Positions 10,091-21,812 of a stretch of 64,000 bases of DNA are shown piece by piece. The notes beneath the pieces are model-generated. The model saw nothing but the letters and a program-made list of their open reading frames with translations, was not told the DNA's origin and did no database searches. The DNA is taken from the NCBI GenBank assembly GCA_022393335.1, contig JAJEKB010021543.1, positions 2,328,019 to 2,392,018 on the forward strand. Reading direction: 5' to 3'. How positions within the stretch are numbered: the first letter of the stretch is position 1; every line of letters starts with the position of its first letter. The translations under genes were made by a program, and so were the position numbers. Origin of the DNA: Macrotrachela quadricornifera (lineage: Eukaryota > Rotifera > Eurotatoria > Philodinida > Philodinidae).

Positions 10091-11886
10091 TCAGTGAAAA
10101 TGATAGTTCAAAAAGAAATGAGTGAAACATAGCGATTTCTCACACCAGCTGCAACAGATGAAAGGCGCAGCATCACAGGATGGGACAACACATATCGGAT
10201 CGTTAAACGAGAAACAAACTTCGGCTACTGTTTTGAAAGGACTTGGATCGATATCTGTATATCCACTAGCGTACCAAGCGTATTGAATCATCCGATGAAA
10301 AGTTTTGGATGAGAGTTGGTTGTGAGTCAGAGATATGAGACGAATGATATTATTGCGTTCACTCACGTTGATATCAACTTCGTCGAGCATTACACGATCA
10401 TAGATTCGACGTGGAATTACTTTCATTTGTCTGTTAAAAAAGACGTCCAACGGCTGAATTTGACTGGTTGTCTTTTTGGGTATCTCAAGTCGTGTGCATC
10501 CCGAAATGTTATCATATAATCCTTTACCATCCGTTTGTCCTCCCCAACAGTCCGAGATAAGTAGAGACTGTTTTCGTTGCCCAAGTGACGGAACAAAAAC
10601 ATGGTCACGCCAATATTCGACCAGACTTGTTGTAAGCTTTCCAGAGCTGCTACAAGTGATCATCACATTTGAAGCTTTGAAAAGGTGTGATCGAATGTTC
10701 TCACTCATATGTCCCTTAGGTTCTTTCAAGCATAAGTAGATTGGTGAGAGAAGATACCCATCAAGAGTAATAGTAGGCTGTACTGTATAGCTATGAGTAC
10801 TAGCATTCGCAGAGCGGACAGCAGCAACAGTTAATTTCTCGCCCTTATAACTCAATGTTCGAGTGGAACGAAGTTCAAGCTCGATCCCACTTTGATCAGT
10901 GTTCATAAACTCGCTCGCTTCATATTTCTGTAAACGTTCGCGAACATCAGTCACAAAGCGATCGGCTGAAGCTTTAATCGTTTCTTGATTTTGTGTTTCG
11001 CGTTTCGTTACAATCTATCAAAAATAGACATTCATAGCAAGTGTACTCTCAAGATATTTTTCAAATAAACCTAAGCTTTTCGTATAACAAAGGGTGTGGA
11101 ACCTAGTAAAGATTTTCTTTTCAATTTTATCTGATTGTTGAAAGCAAAAATATCTCAAATGTGTTTCAGACCGTGAGCTATGTATTATTTTACCTTTGTA
11201 ATTTTGCGTGAGATGATATTATGTTTATGTTTAAATGTATAAAGCCAGTGACTTGAAGCAACGAAGTTGTGCAACGATTCATCCATAGCCTTCTTCATTG
11301 CCCATCGACGAATGTCGATTTCATGCACAGATAAAGAGTTTCCCCGAGCCCGTTCGAAAATATCAAATACGTAATCGTCAATCTTATCAATTTTTTGTTT
11401 TTTGGTTCCTTGTTTCTCAAGGTAATGACGAAATCGAACCATATAACTTTGATGTGGAATGCGTTTAAAGTTATGTTTTACTGTCGACCACCGCCGCTTT
11501 CGTTGACCCGTTTTTGGAATGATTTCGTCGTAGAAATTGATCGCCCGGGTCATATATTCGAGTGAAAACTTTTTGGATAGTTCAGTTTCCTCACCTTCTT
11601 CACCAAGATAATCGGAATCAGATGGGTCGTCGACCTCATCATATTCGTTCTCTGCTTCATCGATTATATCGTCTTCGCTTGATCCATGATCAAGAGTAGT
11701 TTCAACTTCGAAACTGTGAGAATGACTATTTACTATCGATTCAAGCACACCACATAGCATATGAGCTACTTCGTGCTCTCGATTTGTGATAGTCGTGATG
11801 GTCCCTAAAGTGGTCGAAGTGATCGGAGGTAACAAGTTTGAAGCTTGATCAGCGAAAATCTTCACGACATTCGATGGATTAATCAT
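10091..11886 (-). CDS. Pogo/Tigger-like DDE transposase, two exons, 538 aa
   Basis: The structure is complement(join(10091..11014, 11194..11886)). The 179-bp intron has GT-AG ends and joins ITK to IVTKRE in frame, for 539 codons including the stop. Residues 1-100 are an unusual acidic extension (DEAENEYDEVDDPSDSD). Next comes a CENP-B-type helix-turn-helix with the hallmark SSHWLYTFKHKHNIISRK (about 210-230). The DDE catalytic domain shows the first Asp in FMNTDQSG, the second in LLISDCWGG, and the third in QPLD of SQIQPLDVFFNRQMK, about 34 residues after the second. This is the DD34D-like spacing of the pogo branch. The C-terminus carries a Cys/His cluster (CCSWCEKSLCFTHFF), probably zinc-binding. 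The protein would bind the terminal repeats and cut and paste the element into TA sites. No frameshift or stop is seen. Confidence 0.9.
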
Positions 11887-12145
11887 TTCGCAATGAAGAA
11901 GAGTAAAACTGAAATCAACTGCTTTCTTGCGTTACAATAATGTCTTGTAAAAGATAAAATGAGAAGAAGAATGTCTGGATGCAATAAAACACGTAGAAAA
12001 AAGAATATGAAAAAAAATGAGAAAAGAATGAGAATATATAACATTTATTATCAGAACGAGATGGCATGCTGACAGAGAGAGCGAAGACCAACAGTAATTG
12101 TAGTGTATCAACCTCAGCTACTCATCAACGGTTCTTATATTTTAC

Positions 12146-12496
12146 AAAGGCATAAAAAATCAAACGAGAATTTTATCTATTCTTTTAGCTCATGAACAAA
12201 GAATAGGATCGTGCTAAATAGACTTTAATCTGGCTCTAAAAACTTAAATCAGATCAGATAAGTAGTATAGAAAACAGAAAAATAGTTCCAATTTTTGTTA
12301 TTTCACTGTTCTCAAGACAAACCACCATTGATTGTTTCATTCTTGTTACTTCATGTCATATCGTAAAAAATCAATATCTAAGGAAAAAAGCCGCGAGGGC
12401 CCAAATCCTTTTGGGGTTTTTCATACTTCATTGAGGTCTACTTATGGCCAAAAGATGGACTCTAAACTCTTTAATCACTTCGGGAGGTTCCCTCGT
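12146..12496 (-). repeat. Right terminal inverted repeat of the pogo-like element (351 bp)
   Basis: Inverse of 9715..10065 with no difference noticed by eye. It ends CCCTCGT directly before the TA at 12497-12498. Confidence 0.93.
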
Positions 12497-12529
12497 TAGT
12501 ACTCTGTGAATGATTAGCTTTTGTTGCCT

Positions 12530-13455
12530 GAAGTATACCCAAGATACTCAAAAACTATATTTTTCTTTTTTAATTACGGTCTTTACAAATCGATGGAATA
12601 AAACATACTCATCACAAATATCATATTTTTTTCTCTATATCAATTGAGGAATAATAGACTCGTTGGACATCTTTGAAAGGCTGAAAAATCAGCTTCTAGT
12701 CTAAAGGATCGTTATTACCAAATGTACGATCGTTGGTATTACATTTATTCGGTGTAAAATTTTTCTCTCTATCAAAATATATAAGAAGAATTTGGAGATA
12801 GAATTCTTCTTGAAAAGTTGTTCGGTGAATACTACCCCATATGGGAATCTCGCTATCATATGCAATGTTATGTTACACCAATGAATCAACGAGGTTTTTT
12901 ATGCATGTAAGGTAGCTCAACGAGCCCTTTCCAATGAAATTATTTATAACGATGATAACCAACGTTCAGGTAATCATTATAGGCACCTTCTCCTAGCTCA
13001 GAATGGCTGTACAAGCGGTACAAGAGCAGTACAAACAATGTTGAAAGTAGTTTCATTGGAAAGAATTCATCGAATTATCTTTTGTACATAAAAACCTCAT
13101 TGATTCGCCGACGTAAAGTAACGTTGCATATGATAGTATGACATCAATTGAGGATGATATTCACCGAATAACTTTTCAAGAAGAATCGTATCTCCAAAAT
13201 CTTCTCATATATTCTGATAGAGAAAAAGATTCTGTATCAAAGAAGTCTAATACCGACGATTCATGCACGAATATTAATGCCGTTTTAGGTCTAAAACTGA
13301 TTTTTTCGTTTTTCAAAAATGCCCAAGATATCCCTTATTACTTGACTAATATAGAAATATAACATGACTTTCGTGATTAGTATGCTTTTTTTCTATCGAT
13401 CTGTCGAAACGATAAACAGAAAAATGACAAAAACGTTTTTTCGAGTACCTAAAGG
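12530..13455. repeat. Imperfect palindromic (foldback) element, about 0.9 kb
   Basis: The left arm (about 12,530-12,960) is the diverged inverse of the right arm (about 13,035-13,455), with a spacer of about 75 bp. Matching pairs include GCTATCATATGCAATGTTA against the inverse of AACGTTGCATATGATAGT, and TCTTGAAAAGTTGTTCGGTG against the inverse of the segment at about 13,162-13,182. Arm identity is roughly three quarters. It starts 34 bp from the pogo-like element. No transposase is visible, so it is most likely a non-autonomous foldback transposon. Open frames inside it are by-products. Confidence 0.8.
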
Positions 13456-13737
13456 AAACAAGAGAACTTGGGCCCAAAGAGTTTACCTTTCGCTCAGTAA
13501 GAAATGAAGCCTTGGAAAACGATTCTAGTCTATCAGATTACTTTTATTAATATCAACTTTTATCTTACATAAAATCATAGACCAATTTCCATGAATGCGT
13601 TTTTATTAGAGATTTTGGCTGTACAATCACCAGTGAAAGTCGGCAAAGTTGTAGATAGCAACGATAGGTAAGATTCAATAGGTTCTAGATGCTATTCTTT
13701 GGTAGATCCCAACATATTCGCATACATGTAATACTTG

Positions 13738-14044
13738 AAACTTGAATTCAACTATCATTTCAAGTTTTTAACTATTCATATATTCAACTTTGAGGCAATG
13801 AGGCCAAGCCCAACAGGGGCAGGTGAGGATGGGAGTGCAACCTTTGGGAAGAGGCGGGACCAAACACAATAGGATTAGCTGAAGTGAGGGCGCAATCCTT
13901 TGCGAAGGACCAAAACTCACCAGAAGACGACGGGGTGATATGCGTGTTTTCTTGAATAGTTGAATACTTGAATAGTTTGATAATTGAATATTTGAATACT
14001 TGAAAGCTTGAAATGATAGTTGGATACTTGGATTCAATTTTCAT
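13738..14044. mobile_element. MITE-like element with AT-rich inverted ends and GC-rich core
   Basis: The ends are inverse of each other around CAACTATCATTTCAAG (left, 13,749) and CTTGAAATGATAGTTGG (right, about 14,007). The right arm also holds TTGAATA/TTGAATACTTG mini-repeats. The core (13,795-13,935) is GC-richer and contains two diverged copies of a roughly 50-bp unit, each with GCAAYCTTTGSGAAG followed by GGACCAAAMMC. No coding potential is convincing. The neighbouring 13,456-13,737 holds nothing recognised. Confidence 0.65.
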
Positions 14045-17000
14045 GTTTTACACTACTGGTCTTCCTCTACCACGACTATGACCACCAGATGTACTCTATG
14101 TCATATTATAAGAAAGACAGTATGGTATAAAAAGTTATCCCAGAATATGAGAGCACATAGTCTCGTGTATACGTTCCATATACAAAATCTGTTAAACAAA
14201 GTGTAATATAAAAATAAAAATCAATTTTGTAATAGTGATTGCAAAAGTACTTCTCTCAAAATTATATAGTGATTATGCACATGTAGAAAGAGATAAAAAT
14301 GTAAGATTAGCAGTATAGATACAGAATCACTAGTGAGTTATAATGTTAGACATATGGCTAATCCATATCAGTCTACAGTATATTAAAAACAAGAGAACAT
14401 ATCATTATAAAATAAAAATGAACACTAAAAAAAAATTCAAATTTCAACTCGGATTTTTGATTGATCGGATTATAATACAAAAAAAAACAACTATTAATGA
14501 CTCAATAGATCATGAGTCAGTTAAATGTATATTCACCTAGGAAATACATCTCGTAATCAGATCTGCAGCGTAAAGGATTTCAACTTATGATCTTGGACTG
14601 GTTGCGGTTTCAGCCGTTATCAATAGCAAAACTGTATTAATATTGTGGCATACCTTCGCAGATTTATTTCGTATTGGATAAGTCCTATTCATTTCAAATT
14701 TACCTTAGTCTAGCACTGTAAAACTCGTGATGCCGTGCCATACTTCTTTTTGGTTTGCTTGTAGTGTCTGACTTTTTGGAAAACTTGAAAATCACAGACT
14801 AAATTTATTTATGTTTGTAGCTAAGGCTAAAAGCGCCACTAACGATAGAATTTAGTTGTGATAGTTTTGGATTTTACAAACTCTTTTTGAAATTTCTTTT
14901 GGATTTTTTCGGATTTAAATCCCAAAAAATCCGCTTTTTCCCCCTTGGATTTAGTGTTGGTTTTGATTAAAGAGAATGACAGAAAGAAAAGAACTAGACA
15001 TACATATTTCAGGTAAAAAGCTCAAGTACGTGAGGTAATATCATGTCTTTTACTCATAGATTGAAATCAATCAAAGAATCTTTCTTTTTTCATCATGAAT
15101 CGATAATAAAAAATGACTAGTACCAATCTTAATTTCGGACTGCTATATTATGCAAATATTACTAATTGTCGAACATAAACTATTTTTCACGATCTTTCAA
15201 TAACTAATGTTATTATGACTAATATTTTTCATAGTAGAATATAATATTGTACATTACATTACTTGCGTAAGAGCAAACATTATGAAGAAATATATAGTAT
15301 TCATGCACTGAATTAGCTGTTATGCTACTCAATTTTATAAAGGTCAAGACGGAATAAAAATATTTGCATAATGACGACTGCGCAGTTTTTTTCTTCCAAT
15401 TATGTGGAAAGGGCAATATGAAATAAAGTGCGTCAAAAATGTGAATAATGCGTATTTTTTCTCAATAATGATTCATTAGGAAATGAAATCGAGTGAAGAT
15501 TGTGTGTGATTTGTCATTATGGTATAATCATATTCTACAAAAGAAAAAACCCATCTATTTAATACTAACTAGATTTATATCGAGAGATAATACAGAATGT
15601 AATGACATATTCTATTTGTCTATTGTACTTTTGTATATTTATAAACTAAAATAATTATCTGAGTTAATATTTCTTCTTATTTAAGGATAATATATAAATC
15701 AATTTAAAGGAACTCTGAAATTAGTTTAATGTTTTTGATCATTTCTGGATTTCGAAGATGGTAAGGTCGATCAGACTGAAAATTTTACCACAGATAGTAC
15801 ACAACACATAACGAGATACGTGTTTGAGGAAAAAAATAAACTTTGTTCGACTGGAATGAAAATTTTTTTGCATATACTTACGACTTCATCTTAGAGGTAA
15901 TTTTGAGCTTTTGTGAAAAACTTCACTTCCTTTTTTTTTTTATAAAAAAGAGTATCGAAAAGTTTTCCTGAAAATCCGTTTTCTGACCTTTGTGAATCCT
16001 ATCAATCTGGATGGATAAGTCAAAAATGAAAGCAGCCGATTTTACCTCTAGAGAATAAGTCAAAATATCTGTGATAAAAATTTCAGCCCGAGTGGATACA
16101 GTTAGAAAGTGGTTGTCTTTAGCAAAATTGAGCGCTATGTATAAAAACCTGATTTCGAGAAAAACTGAAAATAATTTTAAATACTCGAAAGTTCGTTTTT
16201 TATCGATTGTATGAACTATCTATTATGGAAACCTTCTATTACTTATTATCAGAGAGGAAAATATTGACAATTTTTCGTCAGTCAGCTATTCATAAAAATC
16301 GAATAAAATGTCAATGGCAAGTCGGATCGAACTCGTTCAAGCGAAGAATGAAAGCCGAATATTTAACTTCCCTTTAGAACATATAAACGAAAAAAAATTC
16401 TTTTTCACTTTTTTTTGAAAGAGAGGGAGCATCCTTCATATATTATATGAATGATATCAATTTAAATTGGAATAATGAGTAACTCCAGTTAAAAGGACTG
16501 TGTATATGCAAGAAAAATTTGGATCTCAATTTTCTTAGATCCAAATGTTAAATTTCATTTGATATTTAGTCGATTTTATCAGCCAAAAAATGAAAAAGTA
16601 TTCAGATTATATCGCTATTTGATGAATAAATTACTCGTGAATAATAATGGAAAATTTTGCTCAATAACTATTTCGATCTCTTCACTTAATATAAAATTTG
16701 AAGTTAAGAAAGCGATAAAGCACTTACTTTGTACTAAATATGCTTCATATAATATCAAATTGACCGATAAATTCATTCCAATATTATTTTTACCTATATA
16801 AAAGGTTTTTTCCTTTGATGACTCATATTCTATTTTCGCGAATTAAGTATTTCATAAGATCTGGCAATTTTTCTTCCGCGAAACAAAATTTCTTTATTCA
16901 GTGTTCTGTCAAAAAAGCCGCCACCTAGAACAAGTATTTGAGTTTACATTATGTATAAAATATTGAAATTTTGAATAGAAAAAATTAGTAGATTATCGTT

Positions 17001-18171
17001 TATAAAACTATGTGAATCTAGCATGCGGACTAATCAATCATTTAAATCTAACGAAATTATTAAAATAGACAATATTTCTAACCTAGAATTACAAGAAAAG
17101 TTCTATTTGAATCTTTAATTGCGTAAAATTCAACAAAAGATTTATATCTTTGTTAAGATCCGAAATACTTTTTTTTTCATCTTTTCTTCGTTCTGTCGCC
17201 ATATATGGATGACTCAGTTCTCTCTCTTCTCTTTCCTACCATCATGGATTTTTCCTATCATTCGTTTTTTTTCCATATTGTTTACGAATGCAGGTTTATT
17301 CCATCACTCTTCTGGATATTATCCTTTTGTCCATATTATTTTCTTAGGATCTCGATATTTAACTATACGAAAATTTCCCTTATAAAATTTAAATGTTTCG
17401 AATGAAGGTACATGTAGACGAGCATCCAAAAAGTATTTAGAGATTCTAAGTACTTTGAATAATTATTCTTATACATATTTTTTTTTTCGTGTACACTCTT
17501 GATTTATATAGAATAATGGCCGAACTTTAGATTTTAGTTTTTATGCACTTAATATACTGTATTAATAAAACAAAATATCTCAGGAGATTCAATGTGAAAG
17601 CTCTACAATTTTTACATAAGATAGATTCTTTATAATTGCAGCTTTTGCTTTCAAAATCAATGAAATTCGAGTCTGCGAAAATGACTTCTTTTTTGATGCA
17701 CTACAAATGCGTCTTTTTTTTATTTATTAATTGATTTGAGGAGATGTATTTTACTTTATCTCGGAAAGAATTTTCTTATCAAAATTTAAACAATGAATTC
17801 TCATTTATATTTTTAAGAAAATATTCAATCTCATTCGAGAATTATATAACAATTGGAGTTAATGGGATGCATTTTGTTGTTAATAAGGGTAGAGGTTTCT
17901 TAACGGATACATTATTATAGGAGTCGGGACCATAGGTCTTTGACCGTTAAAAGCTTTAGTTTCTCTCATAAATACTTTGATATATAAAACTGCCACTTTG
18001 ACTGTTTTCTTTTCACTGTGGTTTAGTCACGATATAGAAATCCGAAACAAACGTCATCATTGACATGTTTTGAAAAATTTTATTTTTCATGTTTATTGAA
18101 ATAAGTATTGTGTTACAAAACTAAAAAGTCATCAAAAATGATAATCACTATGTAGCATCAATAAAAGAATA
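14045..18171. other. Long AT-rich stretch without a recognisable gene
   Basis: About 4.1 kb. Open frames are short and low in complexity: Phe/Ile/Leu-rich at 17,119-17,405, Lys/Ile-rich at 14,343-14,540. A run of GGATTT/AAATCC motifs lies at 14,890-14,955. I see no splice-compatible coding chain, RNA gene or terminal repeats. It serves as downstream flank of the TRAF-like gene that ends at 18,172. Confidence 0.5.
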
Positions 18172-21100
18172 TCAATTAGATTGTTCCTTATTTTGTGACA
18201 ATATGTTTGGTATCATAGAAGTTTGTTGAATCTGTCTTTCTGCTTCCATTTTAATCATATCCTGTTGAACATATGTTGGAAGTCCTGGATTTAGACTTAA
18301 TGCATATGGTACCAATGTTTTCGGCATATCTCCAAAATCAACCATTATTTTGATGAATATTGTATCATCTTTTAAGTACGGATTTCCTTCTTGTTGAATC
18401 ATTGATATTGGAAAAAATTTTGGAATCCCACTTGCAACATTCATATTTGATCGTGGTCGTTGAAAACTATTTGATTTTATATCAGGTCGAAATGAATCAA
18501 TAATATGTCTTTGTGCAGAAGTTTGATCATATAGACAAAATGTGACTTTATAATTAAATGGAAATTTTAAAACTGCATCATATTCACCTCGCATAAGTAC
18601 AAAAAATAATGACATATGAGTACGACGAGCATTTCCATCACCATAAAGATATAAGCGAGCTCTCATCTTATAACCAGTCGGTGATGAATAAAATGGTGGT
18701 GAATAGATTGAAGTTTGTTGATCTGATTGTGCATCAACTAAAAATATTCAAAACTATAAGATAAGCATTTAATGAGTTTTGAGAAGAGTATATTTCATTT
18801 AAGTAAAACTAAAAGATAATAGAATAGTTACTCATTCGTTTCTGAAAATTTGTAATTTTCCATATAAATGTTCCATCATAAGAAACATATTGCATATCGT
18901 CAATGTTTTGTTTTAATGTTGCAACATCTTGATGAAGAATCTCTTGATTAGGTCGTAATCCATCTAAAAATGTATTTTGTTCTTGAGTACTTAATTTCAT
19001 TACAGAAATAACTTTCATTAAAGAATCTATTGAATTTTCCATGCGAAGTGACTCATTACTAATTCGTTGTGTATCATTATTTACTGTCTGTAACCCATCA
19101 GCAAGAATATCAATTGTTTCATAGATCTTTTGTACGTGAACAGTTTTATTATTATCGACAGGTGAAATCATCATCGTACTAGAATGATAAGGGATATCAA
19201 TATCCATTTCCGAAATTCTTTCATGTTGATCATTCGATAAATTGGATATTACACGACGTATACAAGACATTATTGCATTTTGATGTTGTTCAGTCCTGTA
19301 ATGATCTGACAGTTGAATGCGTACTACTGAATCTGAACAACCAAATTGTTTGAGATCACAAGGCACAGTAATTTTATCACATTCATTTAGTTTATGTAAA
19401 TGAAGATTATTTACTGAATCAAAGACTTTGTCACAATATTGACATGTTGCTTTTGAATGAACTTGTTCAAGGTGACTCTAAAAGAAAATATTGATGTATA
19501 ACAGAATACTAACAAGATTCTTACAAGTCTTAAACGCAATTGCTATGTAACTACTTATAAACAGTAAAAATTGGCTCTTTCTATGAAATTATACGTGTGA
19601 ATGCTCATTGAAGTTCCTATATCGATGAAGATGGCGCATCATTCGAATGATAACAGATTGATCATCGATTTCAACTCACTATAATCTTATTTATAATAGA
19701 GAGTTCTTCACATTGAATTTTACAATTAACATTATACGCATTATGACTGAAATTTTCAGAATTGAGCTGCCGTGATAAGAAATGTTTTTGAGGAAGATTT
19801 TAGTCTGACATGGGAAGTTACATCAAATTTGTAACCTAGTCATAATTCCTTTATCGTTTCTAGGAGAATAGCTAAGATTTCATCACTGGCAAAGATACAG
19901 AGCTCTAGGAAATTGTAAATAGGTGTTAACATCTATGTGCAACTTTTGTTTAAATAGAATTTTGAATTTCATTTTTTAAAAGCGTTTCTTATAAATTAAA
20001 ATACTTGATCAGACAAAAGTATACTCCCATTTACAACTTTAAACCAAAGAACAAGAAGGCATAATAGAGCTACAGTCAAAAAAAACTTGCACAAAATTCT
20101 TTTTTCATCTTAGAATCTTTTTTATGTCGTTCGAAGTAATCATGCGCGTCATATTTTTAGGTGACTATTCAATAGTTAAACTAGATTCTTATCTTTGATG
20201 CAAATCTATATACTAATATAACCTTCTTCTCCATCAAAAATCTGTCATATATCACTATTATATTGCTAAAATAAAGTCATAAAAGGTATCTGTGTAATTC
20301 ATTGTAAAACAAGTGTTTTACCTAAAGACTATCTATTACAATAGTACCAGATTAAAATAAATTGTTGTTAGTCAAAAAGTCCAAACGATGCCTGAAATAT
20401 GTACCTGTAAAAGCAAAAAAAAAAAGGTTTATGAATGAGATCATCTAGCAAATCAAAGTGTATTGTCTGTTATACGCTAAGATGCAGCTTTGATCACTTT
20501 ATTAAGTTTATCTGTTCGAGAGCAGCGTATTATTTTGCTGTTAAATGTAAGCGATAAAAAGAGCGATATTATTTTAGAAAATTTTCATCATCAAGAGTGT
20601 TTTATAATGAGAAAAATGACTGAAAACGTATCAGTCATGCCATTAAACAATTTGATAGCATTAATACATCATAAATGCTTCAATACTTATCGGATACCTT
20701 TGATGTTCACTTTATAGGAGCTTTTGATTAATTATAAACTATAGCATTAGGAAAATAAGGTCAAAATAAATTGATAAACTTCATCATTCTTCTGGGCGAA
20801 GAAGTTTAAAATGTTCAAATTTTTATCAACTGTAAGGAAAAAAAATCTTTACTTTCTATTTGTTCTAAAGATGAACAAAGGAAATATCAGATTATACTGT
20901 TTTATAGTACTCTTCGTGGGCTATCAACCATAAAAGAAAACAATTCGAAGAGAACATCTATATAAGATAGTATCTGCAGGAATAGATGTGCAAGTTTTTT
21001 TGACTATAGCTGTAATATTAATTTGAATTGTATCGAATATTTTAAAAATGTGTAAAAATTTTCTAAAAATCATAATAAGAGCATCTTGCTCTTTTTCCGA

Positions 21101-21812
21101 TAAATTTAGTAAGAACTAATCCTTTGGGCGAAAAACTTCATATAATCATAAAGAGAAAATTTTTAAATATTTTTCTATGACAACTTAGTTTTAATCATTT
21201 TGTGAAATATTGAATTTCCAAGGAAACTATGACTTAAAACATAGTCATATCTCTATTCAACATTGCATTAGTCACTGATAGGACTATGCTATATCTATCA
21301 ATAAAATGAGCTGCAATATTCAAGTTTGTTTTTGTGCTTCATTATTTATCCTATACTTATAATAATTTAAAGAATTAAATTGGGTTTTATAAGGTTATAT
21401 ATTTATTAATCTTTATACCTCATAGTCTTTTAGCAATCCATTCCAGTCACATAAGGAACATCTGATATCTAGCATTTGCATATCAGTTTTAAAACCTCTA
21501 TCGAATAACACCTGAAACAAGATGAAATAAATTGCTTAAATAAAAATGAGTTTGACATTTTTACCTTTTTCTTCTTAGTCTCTTCTCGACATTCTGAACA
21601 ATTTATTATTTCTCTTCGATATATAAAGATAAATTTATATATAAATTAATGAAATGTGCGTTATATACGTACCCATCTATTGATTCAACACATGATTTAC
21701 ATTGTCGATGACCACAAATAAGTTGAATAGGATCACGTAGAATTAGTGAACATACCTGGCATAAAAATCTCGAATCCACATCATCTTTGTTTCTTGCATC
21801 AAAACCAACCAT
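18172..21812 (-). CDS. TRAF-like protein A (RING, TRAF zinc finger, coiled coil, MATH), 497 aa
   Basis: The structure is complement(join(18172..18737, 18832..19477, 21419..21511, 21565..21613, 21673..21812)), 1,494 nt or 498 codons. All junctions are GT-AG and in frame. The start is ATG 21812 (MVGFDARNKDD), matching the start of paralogue B. A RING finger opens the protein (CQVC from residue 18, then CGHRQCKSC and CSEC). A TRAF-type zinc region follows (CSLCDWNG, HLEQVH, CQYCDKVF, KLNEC). A helical coiled-coil segment comes next (about 190-290). A C-terminal TRAF/MATH domain starts at GTFIWKITNFQKRM and includes HMSLFFVLMRGEYD and LKFPFNYKVTF. Members of this family are usually cytoplasmic signalling adaptors and E3 ligases that bind receptor tails through MATH. 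Here that role is inferred only from the domains. Intron 3 is 1,941 bp and contains a transposon insertion. No defect is seen. Confidence 0.92.
20073..21006. mobile_element. Non-autonomous Tc1/mariner-type element in intron 3 of TRAF-like A
   Basis: The left end CAGTCAAAAAAAACTTGCAC and the right end (inverse of GTGCAAGTTTTTTTGACTA) form terminal inverted repeats of about 23 bp. TA flanks both sides (20071-20072 and 21007-21008). The 934-bp interior has no transposase motif that I can see, so it should need a helper in trans. It lies wholly in the intron, leaving the host reading frame untouched. Confidence 0.75.

Larger units (their letters stand above)
9715..12496 (-). mobile_element. Pogo/Tigger-like DNA transposon, apparently intact
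   Basis: The element is 2,782 bp, bounded by inverted copies that start ACGAGGGAACCTCCCGAAG. It is flanked by TA at 9713-9714 and 12497-12498, the target duplication expected of the IS630/Tc1/mariner superfamily. The 351-bp terminal repeats looked identical wherever I compared them. It carries one spliced transposase gene on the minus strand with open frame throughout. The 259 bp between the transposase start and the right repeat (11,887-12,145) probably hold its promoter. Near-identical repeats and an open transposase suggest a young, possibly active copy. Confidence 0.92.

Noticed and set aside
13768..14044. Two overlapping open frames of 86-89 codons on the minus strand
   Set aside because: They follow the terminal repeats and core of a MITE-like element and repeat short peptide patterns.
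16559..17405. Several 66-88 codon frames rich in Phe, Ile, Lys
   Set aside because: Typical of AT-rich non-coding DNA, with no sustained coding signal.
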